Assembly (NCBI GenBank): GCA_022497145.1
Contig: MU385958.1
Span: 1 to 64,000 of the forward strand
Length of the DNA stretch: 64,000 nucleotides
Source: Rostrohypoxylon terebratum
Lineage: Eukaryota > Ascomycota > Sordariomycetes > Xylariales > Hypoxylaceae
Reading direction: 5' to 3'
This document shows, piece by piece, positions 1-10,508 of this stretch. The notes beneath the pieces were generated by a model. The model worked only from the letters and a program-made list of their open reading frames with translations, was not told the DNA's origin and did not search any database. Position numbers and translations under genes: made by a program. How positions within the stretch are numbered: position 1 is the first letter of the stretch; every line of letters starts with the position of its first letter.

Positions 1-96
1 ATTGATTACACTTGACCTCTACAATTACTGTTACCTTAAAATCAAGACCCCCTTATGAAGCTATACTTACTAAGCCTAAGTATAGGTTCGTCACAG

Positions 97-2392
97 ATAC
101 AACAAATAAAGTCGACAAGGTGTCGTTCGCCAGACCAGAATCGGCCTCTGATCATCATTGCCCACTCCATGGGTGGTCTAGTGTCACGTCTGGCCATGAG
201 CAGGCTCCAGAGCCGGCCACAGAGATTCAGCTGCGTACCTATAGATCTTAGTCAGTGCGGTCTACTTTTCCTCAGTACACCTCATTACGGATCCCAATCA
301 GCTGATTGGAACGACTTCTGGCTCCGTCTTGGGAAACTAGCCTTTGGCATACGAAAAGATATCGTTGATTATCTGAAAACGTTCCACTTATCTATAATCG
401 ACGTGATGGAAACATGGAATGAGATGGTCCAGAAGCCGATAATTAGGTGCCTTTGTGAAGCTGAAAGGACCATGATAAATCATACCAATATCGGAGTTCA
501 AGTGGTGAGTCCTCCGTCGGCTGGATTTCTTGATCAAGTTGCACAAAAGGTTTTACGAACAGATCATCATACTATCTGTAAGTTTCAAGGCCTACATGAA
601 ACGTCATTTGAAATAGTGAAAGAAAATTTGGAATACATAAGGAGGGAGTTGAACAGACGAAGGATCGAACAGCCAAACGTCGAGAGACATATTGTATGAC
701 CACTGTATAAATCCTCGATGCTCTGGAGAAAAGGCTAATGCTTCATAGGCCAGGCAAATTGGAGACATTACTCTGGAACCAAGAGCGCCCTTATCCCCAA
801 CCAGAAAATATTTCTTTCTTAATGGTCAGGAATCCCGCGACCCAGGGTAGCTCGTCGGCAATTCAGAAGTCATTGAATCCATGACCGATGCTCTTCAAGG
901 ATCTCCAGAGCCTATTGACAGAAGACGCTTTGTTTGTCTATCTGGTGTTGGTGGCAGTGGGTGAGAGCAGCCCCAAACTCCAAAAAATAGAGATAATAAC
1001 TACCCAAGTACTAACAAAGGTCCAAGGAAAACTGAAGTAACTTATGAAATAGCAAGGAGGCTCAAGGCCCATCAAAATGTGTTCATGTTACACGCATCAG
1101 ACCCAAAACATCTACAGAACTCTTATATTGGCCTTTCATTCATCATTGGTCATGACTCATTGACGCATCGATATTCTCGGTACCAAGAGGCACTTAGGAT
1201 CTGGGATTCTCTTGATGGTGCTGGGCGGATAGAGGCGATTAAGCAATGGCTTGGCTGCGAAGAAAATGCCGACTCTGTCCTGATATTTGATGACGTTGAT
1301 GGGCTCGGGGACCTTGATACAATCCAACGGTCTCTTCCAAGTATGAATAGATGCTTAGTCTATTCAACTAGGGACCCGTTTTTGCCCGAGACGCCAGAGT
1401 TTAAAGCTCTGTCAATCCCGATTCCAAAGTTGACGCTACAAGAATCAGGAACGCTTTTACGGCAATGACTTGGAGAAGGCTGTGATATTACGGACGAACA
1501 AGTACATCGCATCATTGCCATCTCCTGTCACCACCCATTGACAATCCTAGTAATAGCACATCTTATACGACATAAACCAAAGTTTATATACACAGCAATG
1601 GGTTATGCTACTGTTGCCGATGGGTTGGTCGATCAACTTAGCCACTACGACTGGGAAACTCGGAGAGAAGTGCTGAGCATGAGATTTCCTGGGCCATTCT
1701 CGCTTTTACAACTCTTTGAAAAGTCATTAAATCGGCTACCTGTGGAGATTCGACCAGATATCGAGCAGCTGACAACAGCTATCGCCTTCATATCGCCTCC
1801 CCTCGGATTATTGTCTCGGATTCCGGTTCACTTTTTCCAAAAGCACTGCTGGTTGGACAAGCGAAGTAATTTCGGGGACTTTCCTCAATATGAAATATTA
1901 CTGAGCTCGTCTTTAACAAAACTTTCCCAGCTTTTTTCGGCCCTGAAAAGTGTCTCTCTTCTTGACGATAGCCCGTCCAATGACGGATCGTTCATTCACC
2001 CAATCTGGCTGGAATGTGCTAGTCATCGCTGTGGAAAGGCTGAAAGGATTTCCTGGCTTCGACAGTTGCTTCTTATCAGCTTCATCATCATCTCTAGCAA
2101 GGATAGAGTCGACCCTACTTGGAAATTGTATCTTGATAACATTAGGATTCATGTCCGGGTTTCGGGTCTTTCTGTTGCGGACATGAACTTGGGACCCGAT
2201 GTTGAGGGATGGTATCACCGGTTAGATGGGTAGAAGTGTATCTACCTACTATATGAACTGAGGGATAAATCTTAGGTGCATCAGTTACTTTCGCGGGGTT
2301 GGCCAATAGATATAAAATTCGTTTGGCTGTTAATGGAACTTGATAAGTGGCTGATCAATACAGACCAGTACGTGACGACGAAATATTCATAG
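97..2392 (+). pseudogene. SesB-type hydrolase / P-loop NTPase NLR relic, 5' end outside window
   Basis: Remains of a fungal NOD-like receptor. The first visible exon, about 97-693 after an acceptor at 96, encodes an alpha/beta-hydrolase domain with the nucleophile elbow AHSMGG and a later DHHTICKF segment, as in SesB/DUF676 lipase-like N-termini. A second exon, 749-960, runs to the start of a Walker A loop. After a 66-nt intron (961-1026, with a CTAAC branch) the loop is completed as GVGGSGKT and the NTPase domain continues, with a Walker B-like LIFDDVD. All three exons join in frame, but in-frame stops occur at 848-850 (TAG), 1466-1468 (TGA), 2231-2233 (TAG) and 2273-2275 (TAG). Readable coding sequence resumes after each one up to 2392. 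Each stop is one C-to-T step from CAG or CGA. No C-terminal repeat domain is visible. The gene is very probably dead; unrecognised introns could hide one or two stops. Confidence 0.8.
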
Positions 2393-2643
2393 CTCGCCCC
2401 CTTTTGACTGATAGTACACAATGATTACAGAAGTACAGTCGGTCGAGTTCTTCCAATCCCACCTTGGAGCCAACGAACCCATAAATGTATCAGAACTCCT
2501 AAATAACGCCAGGCCATGCCAATCGAGTGAAGATGCTCTCCCCTTATATTTTCGGGTATAATGGGTTGCGAGTGCCTCCGGTAACACTCTACTCATCCCA
2601 TGGTTGATCGTGATTATTTCGTTTTTAGCAGAAACCGGAATTA

Positions 2644-3159
2644 TTACCGATCCTTATACACCTTAGGCTTCCACCCTTCCTTTATCTCTGCCTCTTGCAC
2701 GGCCTTCTCGATCAATGGTTTAACCTCGGCTTCTATTCGTTCCCTCGCTCTTAAGATCTTACTCTGTAGATAGAAGCTACCTCCCTTCTGCGGATCATTC
2801 TGGTCGAAGAGTTTTTTGAATCGAGACAAGACCTCCTCCATATTCGCTTTGCCTCCCTGAGGCGGCTTGACGTTGAGGATCTTGCAGGCTTCATCTAGAG
2901 TCATACCGCTGGAGAGGCTTGCTCGGGCTGACGGCGCATTGGGGTTGATTTTCGCTTGCGCACGAGCGTAGTTGGAAGAAGCTTGTGCTTGCTTGTAAGC
3001 TTCGGCAAAGGCACGTCCAAGTACTCGGCTGCCTATTAGGACGATCTGGGTTACGATGCGGTGCGCCTAGGAAGATTGTTAGTGGATTGTAGCGGAGAAT
3101 GATTGTCGCGCATCGCCGGATTCAATCAGACGTAAAATTTCTAGGACTAGACGTACCAT
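2644..3159 (-). CDS. PAM16: Mitochondrial import motor subunit Tim16/Pam16
   Basis: J-like subunit of the presequence translocase-associated motor. It binds Pam18 at the matrix face of the TIM23 channel and regulates Hsp70 activity. The mature ORF starts MAHRIVTQIVLIGSRVLGRA and carries the degenerate J-domain (LDEACKILNV followed by FKKLFDQNDPQKGGSFYLQSK); the DPQ-type sequence replaces HPD, as is typical of Pam16. Exon 1 holds only the ATG (3157-3159). A 90-nt intron (3067-3156, GTACGT...CTAG) follows and exon 2 is 2644-3066, giving 141 aa, the normal family length. It is divergent from YIP1 across a 647-bp shared upstream region. The call is firm because both the N-terminal hydrophobic segment and the J-like domain match. 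Confidence 0.95.
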
Positions 3160-3806
3160 TGTTTTTGTTCTTTTGAATGAACAAACTAACGTCACAGAAG
3201 CCTATATTCTCAATGAATATGTGGTCCAGTATGTCAGGACCGGATATGAAAGGGCGAGAGATTTCCTTTGGAAATGCGTTGAGAGAAAAGGAAGTCGTCG
3301 CAGGTTGAAAATTGTCGCGATAAAGGTTCGATTAGAAGAACATGTCGGAATTGGTGCACCGGCATTCCGGCATTGTAAATGTGGTGGGGTTGGACCTATT
3401 ACATAAGTTCTAACACTGCACTGGAGTGGATCCATCACCGTCTTTTTCTCAATTCCAGCCACCGCCACACTTGTCATGCAACGGTAGCCACATTATCAGC
3501 CACATAATACAGGGGAAGCTGCAACCAAAGAAGGTTTACGTATTTCCAGAGTGTGAAGACAGATTCATTTTTGGCGACTTCTTTAACTTGAATTCCTGTA
3601 AATTTACCTACGAAACAACCTTTACTTCCTTTTACAACCTCCCTTATATCATACGCAAACTCACTCACCAACTGATACACTCGCGTCCAAAGTCTTCTAT
3701 GTTTTCTATATAACATACGAAGAGAACTACCTCTTTTCTCATCCTGCTACACGATCCCTGTGGTTTTCAATTCCAGAAAGTTGCGTCAGCTCCTGGCTCA
3801 CCAAAC
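3160..3806. promoter_or_regulatory. Shared upstream region of PAM16 and YIP1
   Basis: A 647-bp divergent intergenic region between two housekeeping genes. I see pyrimidine-rich stretches near 3590-3760 ahead of YIP1, but no convincing TATA box and no coding exon. Short ORFs on both strands overlap each other and lack any recognisable protein pattern. Confidence 0.5.
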
Positions 3807-4800
3807 ATGTCGCAATACTACGGCGCGCCTCCTCCAAACCAGTTTGTCGGCGGTGCAGCAGCTGCGCAAAACCTCCAGTTCTACCCTTCAACCTATTCAC
3901 CTGGCGTCCCGGGTCAAGCAACCGCGGCGCAATCATACGGATATGGCGCACCTACGCCTGGACCTAGTGGATATGGAGGTTTTGGTGCCGCGCCGGGCGT
4001 GAGCGGGAGGATGGGCGAACAAGGCGGACTACGAACAGGTTGGCTAGCTGCTTTCTCGACGGAAGGATACGATGGAGAGCCTCCTCTATTGGAAGAATTA
4101 GGTGTCAACTTTGACCACATACAAATGAAGGTGAGCTTTCTTGCTAGTTAGCCCTTTTTAGCTCCCCAAACAACAGCACTAAGATTTTTTCCAGACTTTA
4201 GCAGTCCTCAACCCCTTCGGCCGTATAGATCAACACATCATGGACGACTCAGACCTCGGCGGCCCCATCCTCTTCTTCCTCTTATTCGGCACGTTCCTAC
4301 TTTTCAGCGGCAAAGTACATTTCGGATACATCTATGGACTAGCGTTGATGGGATCGGTTGCGCTACACACAATTTTGTCACTGATGTCTCCCGACCCAAA
4401 CGCTGCATCGCCTGCGGTGCCGGCATACTCAGCTGCCCCAGGTTATCCGGGCGATCCCAACGCGGGCGGCAGGGACGATAACAAGGGACAATTAAGCAAC
4501 AATCTGACATTTGCGAGGAGCGCAAGTGTACTTGGATACTGTTTACTCCCGCTAGTCATGACAAGTCTGGTCGGCATCGTCGTTCCGATGGACGGACCAC
4601 TCGGTTATATCCTTACAAGCGCGGCTATTGTGTGGTGTACAACAAGTGCGAGCGGCATGTTCTGCGCCGTAGGACGAATGATGCAGATGAGGGCTCTGGT
4701 AGCATACCCGCTCATGCTTTTCTATGTTGGATTCGGTATTATGAGCATTTTCAGCAGTAGAGGATCTGGTAGCTTGGGCAAAGCGACAGGTGTGTCATGA
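3807..4800 (+). CDS. YIP1: Yip1-family Golgi/ER membrane protein
   Basis: Integral membrane protein that binds Ypt/Rab GTPases and helps COPII vesicle biogenesis and ER-Golgi transport. Exon 1 (3807-4130) and exon 2 (4195-4800) join in frame across a 64-nt intron (GTGAGC...TTCCAG) to give 309 aa. Residues 1-75 are Gln/Pro/Gly/Tyr-rich, typical of the cytosolic tail. The conserved lead-in EGYDGEPPLLEELGVNFDHI (about 84-103) precedes the Yip1 domain with ELGVNF and LNPFGRIDQHIMDDSDLGGP. Membrane segments begin near residue 131, continue to about 170, and resume at about 205-300 after a Pro/Gly/Asp-rich loop. Length and motif order fit Yip1 rather than Yif1 or Yip3. It is divergent from PAM16. 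Confidence 0.93.
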
Positions 4801-5414
4801 GGTGCTGATCGGATTGTTTAGTACACTGGACCGTCACTATATCAAGTTTGAAGATATCAGGGGGAAGGTTCCAAGGTCTGATTTGAACATGGCGAAACAT
4901 ATTATCCATGCTGATAGACCGATGATCTTGAGCTATAAGGGTGGCTTGTCATTGCCCTACGACAAACAGAGGTAATTCTGGGGAAGGGCGCGGTAAAAGG
5001 ATGAGTGAATGGAGTTGATAATATCTGTCATCCATCAGGCACGAAGGTGTAAAGAATCGAATGAATAGTATAAATATAATAAAAAGTGCCTCAGCAAGTG
5101 CTATAATATCCGATCCTCAACGTGTTTGTCTTCCTTCATAATAGTAATCACAACTGAATGAACAAATTCAGGGGCTTCAGGTACTTGGATACTTGCAGAA
5201 TGCACGTGTCCGGACTTTCCCCAACCACCAGAGCAGGCAGAAGAATCCCCGCATCCTAAATTTTCGCCCAACGGCTGAAATCCTAAATTTAGGACACTTC
5301 ACAACATCCATGACAGAATCCCGTTCACGAGCCTATCAGACGGAAAGGGGGGCTACGATACTTACTTCCATTTATCTTGGTTGACAAAGATACGAAGCTA
5401 CTCAGCAACTAACC
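4801..5414. other. Intergenic, YIP1 3' side to psq gene
   Basis: No gene seen. Contains probable 3' UTR of YIP1 with an AT-rich stretch (5065-5095) and the perfect 14-bp palindrome listed separately. The region just before 5415 is the likely promoter of the psq-domain gene. Confidence 0.4.
5281..5294. repeat. Perfect 14-bp palindrome
   Basis: TCCTAAATTTAGGA reads the same on both strands. A partial direct copy (ATCCTAAATTTT) lies about 25 bp upstream. It sits 121 bp before the psq-domain gene start, so a dimeric operator is possible. Confidence 0.5.
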
Positions 5415-6311
5415 ATGGACTTACCAGACCCCTCAGCGATGCAAATCCCCCTGTTCATGCCGCCTCCGCCTAACGCGCCGGCGACAACGGCCCGCAGCGG
5501 CTCCAAGTACCGCGCGTACACGGAGGAGGACATGGCGCGCGCGGAGCACGCGATCACGGTCGAGGGCATGTCGCTCCGACAAGCGTCGGTGCGGTTCCGC
5601 GTGCCGAAGACGACGCTCGCGGAACGCCTCGGCGACCGGCGACCGCGGCCCCCGCCGCGCAAGTCGGACGAGGAGAACAGGCAGCGCACACGCTACCAGT
5701 GGACGGAGCAGGACATGGCGAACGCCATCGAGGCCGTGAGGGGCGGGGATAAGATCGGCGACGCGGCCAGACGGTTCGGGGTCCCGCCTAGCCACCTCAA
5801 TTCGAGGACCAGGGGGAGGGCCCCGAAGGATCTGAGGGGCGAGATGTCGAGGTTGACGTTACGGCAGGAGAGCTTGTTGGCCGATTGGGCGGGCGCGCAG
5901 TGTGCTTTGGGCGTCCCGCCGACGAAGGACCAGCTCTTTGGGTTGGCGGAGAAGGTCCTTAGGCAGACGGCGGATAGGAGGTTGGGCAAGCAGTGGATTG
6001 TGCACTGGATGAGGAGGTATCCGCATATCGAGGTGTTGGAGTGGGAGAAGGAGAAGGACAAGGAGAAGGACAAGGAGAAGGACAAGGACGTGAAGGAGGT
6101 GAAGGGGAAGAAAAGTCAGAGTCTGGCGCAAGGTCAGATTCAGATACAGAATATCGGTCAAGTCGAAGGGGTGGATACGACGGGAACCGCGGATGCAGAC
6201 GCAGATGCGGATGGGGATGTAGACGTGGATCCGACGATGGCGTACTCCATGAGCGCGTTTGAGCCGGCTGTGACGCTGACTGATATCTGCTTTGGTGCTG
6301 GCGCCACATGA
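5415..6311 (+). CDS. Two-psq-domain DNA-binding protein of pogo-transposase descent
   Basis: Intronless, 298 aa. Two psq-type helix-turn-helix units are visible: residues about 33-78 (YTEEDMARAEHAI ... SLRQASVRFRVPKTTLAERL) and about 95-140 (YQWTEQDMANAIEAV ... IGDAARRFGVPPSHLNSR). A CENP-B/Tc5-like helical segment follows at about 148-205 (LTLRQESLLADWA ... LGKQWIVHWMRRYP). The DDE nuclease domain of pogo/Fot1 transposases is absent. The protein ends in an acidic low-complexity tail with a repeated EKDK block (about 213-225) and an ADADADAD run. This pattern suggests a domesticated transposase DNA-binding half, or a truncated element. The first 500 bp are strongly GC-rich compared with flanking DNA, which leaves long antisense frames open. 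Start chosen at the first ATG of the frame. Target DNA and role are unknown. Confidence 0.75.
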   Translation: MDLPDPSAMQIPLFMPPPPNAPATTARSGSKYRAYTEEDMARAEHAITVEGMSLRQASVRFRVPKTTLAERLGDRRPRPPPRKSDEENRQRTRYQWTEQDMANAIEAVRGGDKIGDAARRFGVPPSHLNSRTRGRAPKDLRGEMSRLTLRQESLLADWAGAQCALGVPPTKDQLFGLAEKVLRQTADRRLGKQWIVHWMRRYPHIEVLEWEKEKDKEKDKEKDKDVKEVKGKKSQSLAQGQIQIQNIGQVEGVDTTGTADADADADGDVDVDPTMAYSMSAFEPAVTLTDICFGAGAT

Positions 6312-7706
6312 TCGAGGGTGTTGTTATGGATTGGGAAAACCCTGCATTCTTAGAAATGGTACGAGTCAATATTTCAGGAGCGTGTAGGGAGGCGTTTATG
6401 ATACCCAACGGATGTACTGGTATCACCGGTCATGTCGTCTAAGATTCCAAAAGCAGTCGTTCGAAGGAAACATCATAAGAAAGCCATTAATAACGATAGC
6501 GATTATACGGATTCTTATGGCCTCGCCACTTCATCTCGTCTCAAAGTCGTTCGCATTACGTCTATTACATAAAAAAAGATCCTATTCATGGTCTGATAAT
6601 GCTAATAGCCACCCATGAACAAGATTTCTGCTTAGACATTAAGCTACGGTCGTATTTCAACGGCCGACATCGAATTTGGACCAGCAGGGCGAAATATTTC
6701 CCCACCGTTCAGTAATGATTAGGTCCGAGACCAGCGACGGAATGACTCCCGGTTTGAGCTTTGGCGTTTGAACTCTGGTTGGGTCTACGACGTAGTATGA
6801 GTATTCTCCTAGTACGTATCCCGGAATAGCACGTGGGAGCGACGCGGATCGATCCAGATTCAAGCGGCTGTTAAAGAATGGGATACGAACATGGCTCAAC
6901 TTGAACCCGACCTGCCTGACGAGCATAGCTAAGTCTGCTTATGCGGATATGTATATCCACGGCAGATACTACGCTGTCTATGGGAGCGCGACGGGAAGGA
7001 GGAAAGTGCGCCCGTCAAGGACTGCCTACCTGGGAACCGAGCGGTTAGATCTTGTTGCTCGGATGCACCTTTCCTGCAAAGGACTAGGGGATTATCATCA
7101 TCAAGTCCTTCGAACATGCTAAGATATTGTTCTGTTTCTAGAAGTTCGAGATGGCATCATTGCTAAGAACACAAACACTAATACTTAGTTAGTCGATTGT
7201 GGGGAATTAGATTGAATGAAGGACCCTTGAGATTTGAAGCGATTTTGAAGCTTGGCATCTGCGGGCCTTTTGGGCTAGAATGGAAGCACTTTGAGATCTC
7301 GAAGGCAGGTAAATAAGATCTCGCTTTTTTTTTTTTATGATTTTTCTTAAAAAGGTAGCATTCAAATCCTTTTCTCTTGTCTAGGCAGTTGCTAACAAAC
7401 GCATATTGACATGTGACGATGTTTGCCGTCGCGTCAACTTGCGTACCTAGTACTGAATCCTTAGGTCTACGAGGTACAGTAGCACATAGACCTCTCAACT
7501 CCAACACTCCCAGGGCTTCTAGTCTAGTCTAGGCTTATGTACTACCTACGAGATAGCCTAGGGCCCTAGCTATGTACCTACCGTAGTAAAAAGATGGGGA
7601 TTTGAATGCTACTATGTACGCTCAAGCGTTTCGGTACTACTCCAACCCTGCATCAACTAACTCGACGCTAGACTACGATATATCCCTGGTCGTTGTCAAG
7701 GCTTCA

Positions 7707-7744
7707 TACCACAATTTACCACAATGTACCACACTGTACCACGC
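7707..7744. repeat. Tandem repeat, period 10, about four copies
   Basis: Imperfect 10-mer units of the form ACCACAATGT repeat four times. TACCACA is the constant part. Confidence 0.6.
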
Positions 7745-7940
7745 CAACCCCAACCCGCGCACACAACGGTTGAGCTGTTGTGTTACTCCGCAAAGATGGC
7801 CTCCAATGATTCGACGATGACGGAAATCTCACCCCTAAATCATCACCTAGCCCGTGATAGCTCCGGCTCCAACCTTTCCCCGCGTTCCTTTCGCCGGACC
7901 TTTCGCCGGACTAGTTACGCTATGTAGCTTCCCTTGTCAG

Positions 7941-7972
7941 CCATACAAACCCATACAAACCCATACAAGCCC
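7941..7972. repeat. Tandem repeat, period 10, about three copies
   Basis: The 10-mer CCATACAAAC is present twice exactly and a third time with one change (CCATACAAGC). It lies about 520 bp upstream of the MFS start codon. Confidence 0.7.
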
Positions 7973-8488
7973 AAGAGTCCCCAGACATCCCGTCCTAGAG
8001 TGTACAGAGTGTACTTGTGTAATCCATGGATGATGGATGGCTTGCCCAGGGAAGATGCAGCAGTAATTACGCGTCCTATCATTTCGCCTCTAGGGTTAAA
8101 CAAGATACTGCAATTACTGCAACAGCACAGCCAACCCGTGTCAATCGGTTTGCTGATTATGCACGACGAATCCAACCCCTAAAAACCTACCATACAGACC
8201 CTGGGATCTCCATGTATAACTCATATAAAATATAATATCGCCGCCGTCTAGTTAAGCTTCAGATAAATAACCCTGCTGCAGTCATCTGCGAGTGCAATTC
8301 CAACGTACATATTCCCATCTCCATCTCCAGTGTCTTAACCTCTAGCGATCTAGTGTCGTTTCCTTTTTTTTATTCAAAAAAAAGAAAAAAGGATCTTGAA
8401 AAGATCTACCTACCAACTCACGCGTTCGGTCAAGACTTCGCTTGTCAATTCCCTGTTGATGAGAACATAGGTGTCAACAAGAGTCATC

Positions 8489-10232
8489 ATGGCGGCGACA
8501 GACGAGAAGAAGCACTCTTCGGACGGGAATGAGGCCCGGCCGATGTCTTCCACTTATGAGCGACGCGACGAAAAGGATGCTCATCTTGCCGCAGAAGAAG
8601 GCTACGCGGCGACGGATAGGTGAGCTACGGAACTCGATAGATACCTACCTATAAAACGCGCATACACTAAAACTCAACTCATGACAGCCGCGGCGAGTCC
8701 ATCCTCCAATTCGACAGACTAGCTGAGAGGAAGCTTCGGAATAAGATAGACTGGATGGTCGTACCTACAGTCGCATTCTTATATCTTTTCTGCTTCATTG
8801 ACCGCACAAATATCGGTACCTACACAATTCATCTCATTATCATAATCCACTCATTACTAACTAGCACAAGGAAATGCGAGATTGGCCGGGTTAGAAAAAG
8901 ACTTGGGCATGTCAGGAAACGACTACAACGTGCTTCTTTCCGTCTTCTACGTTGCCTATATCATCTTCGAGATACCGTCCAATTTAACTTGTAAGGCGGT
9001 CGGTCCGGGATGGTTTCTCCCCTTCCTATCCTTCTCGTTCGGTGCCTGCTCCATAGGCATGGCGTTCGTCCGCAGTCTATCGTCTGCCTGCGGTGTCCGT
9101 TTCCTCCTCGGTATCTTCGAGGCCGGTATGATGCCTGGCATCTCATACTACCTTTCACGATGGTATCGCCGTTCTGAATTGGTCTTCCGGCTATCCTTGT
9201 TCATCGTCACGGCTCCCTTGGCTGGAGCATTCGGAGGATTGATCGCCTCGGGCATTCTCAGCCTGTCTAATATCGGCACCGTCAGAGAATGGCGTATGGT
9301 CTTCCTGGTCGAGGGGATCATCACAATGGGGATAGCCCTAATCGCCTTCGTCACGCTGACCGATCGTCCTGAGACAGCACGTTGGCTATCAGAGGAAGAG
9401 AAAACATTGGCTGTTGCCCGTGTCAAGTCGGAAATGCTAGGGCAGACCAAGGTGCTCGACAAGACAAGCCGTACTAAGGTCTGGTTAGGATTCTGGAACC
9501 CGGTCGTATTGGCGACAGCGTTTGTTTTCCTGTTCAACAAGTAAGTGTCCCTTTGCATATAAAAAACACTTCATTTTTGAGGCATCACTAGGTATTAACA
9601 TAAACTTTAGTATTACCGTTCAAGGCCTTTCTGTCTTCACACCCACCATCGTCGCTAGCATCTACCCCAACTACACCACAGTGCAAAAGCAGCTATATAC
9701 CGTTCCCCCGTACGTTGTCGGCGCGGCCTTCGAAGTTGCGATCCCCTTACTCAGCTGGCGCACCGGCAAACGGCAGATCTTCCTTATCGCAACCGCACCC
9801 CTCACCATGATGGGCTACATCATGTTCCTCGCCTCCAAGGACCCCAAGGTGCGGTACGCGGCAACCTTCTTCACGGCAATCAGCACCTTCGCCGCCGGTC
9901 CCCTGACCAACGCCCAAGTATCAGCCCAGGTCATCAGCGACTCGGCGCGGTCCATGAGTCTCGCCACGAACGTCATGTTAGGGAATATCGGCGGTCTGGT
10001 CGCGACGTGGAGTTATCTCAGCTGGGACGGCCCCGACTACCCGATCGGCAACGGGCTGAACTTGGCCGCGTCGACTATGCTGCTGATCATCTCGACGGGG
10101 ACGTTGATGTGGATGAAATTCGATAATAAGAGGCGCGATAAGCTCGACGTGGCCAAAGAATTGGAGGGCTTGACGCAGACGCAGATCGAGAGCTTGGAAT
10201 GGAAACACCCCGGCTGGAGGTGGAAGCCTTGA
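8489..10232 (+). CDS. MFS transporter, anion:cation symporter (Dal5-like) family
   Basis: Plasma-membrane permease of the major facilitator superfamily. Four exons (8489-8619, 8688-8815, 8871-9540, 9611-10232) join in frame to 516 aa. The hydrophilic N-tail (about 60 aa) ends at KLRNKIDWMVVPTVAFLY. The first membrane helix carries FCFIDRTNIGNARLAGLEKDLG, the diagnostic ACS/allantoate-permease signature, followed by YVAYIIFEIPSNL and RFLLGIFEAGMMPGISYYLS. The C-terminal half has FTPTIVASIYP and further helices and ends KHPGWRWKP. Substrates in this family are organic anions such as allantoate, nicotinate, pantothenate or dipeptides; the substrate here cannot be read. It lies tail-to-tail with a P450 (276 bp between stop codons). 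Confidence 0.9.
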
Positions 10233-10508
10233 AAAGAGAGGTACGAAGGATATATACACTTGTATTTTGTCTGTTGTTGGGTAAGACTATCTATGTAGGT
10301 TTGGGATGGACATTTGTAAAGGTACGGATATGATCGGTCTTGTTGAGCGAGCGTCTAAAAATAGGTACCTGTTCTGGGTTATGGGTTAAATATCATGAGA
10401 TTTATATCGTCTATCTTTCATATACAAACTGTTTCGTTGCGTATGTACTGAGGTGAATGTACAGCTGACTTATCCAATACAGTATCCTATGTCCCTAGCC
10501 TGTCCCGA

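Larger units (their letters stand above)
6312..8488. other. Gene-free stretch with two period-10 tandem repeats
   Basis: About 2.2 kb without a supportable gene. Short ORFs on both strands (for example 6657-6926 minus) show no family pattern or intron continuation. Two tandem repeats are listed separately. The last 250 bp include an AT-rich TATA-like segment (8221-8237) and a poly-T/poly-A pair (8364-8396) just ahead of the MFS gene. Confidence 0.4.

Noticed and set aside
5402..6426. Long antisense and shifted ORFs over the psq-domain gene (up to 155 aa)
   Set aside because: They are open because the region is GC-rich with few stop-forming TA pairs. None has a domain; they are Arg/Pro/Ser-rich mirror translations.
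7941..7972. Short regular repeats considered as CRISPR-like
   Set aside because: The 10-bp units are contiguous with no spacers, and the genome is eukaryotic.
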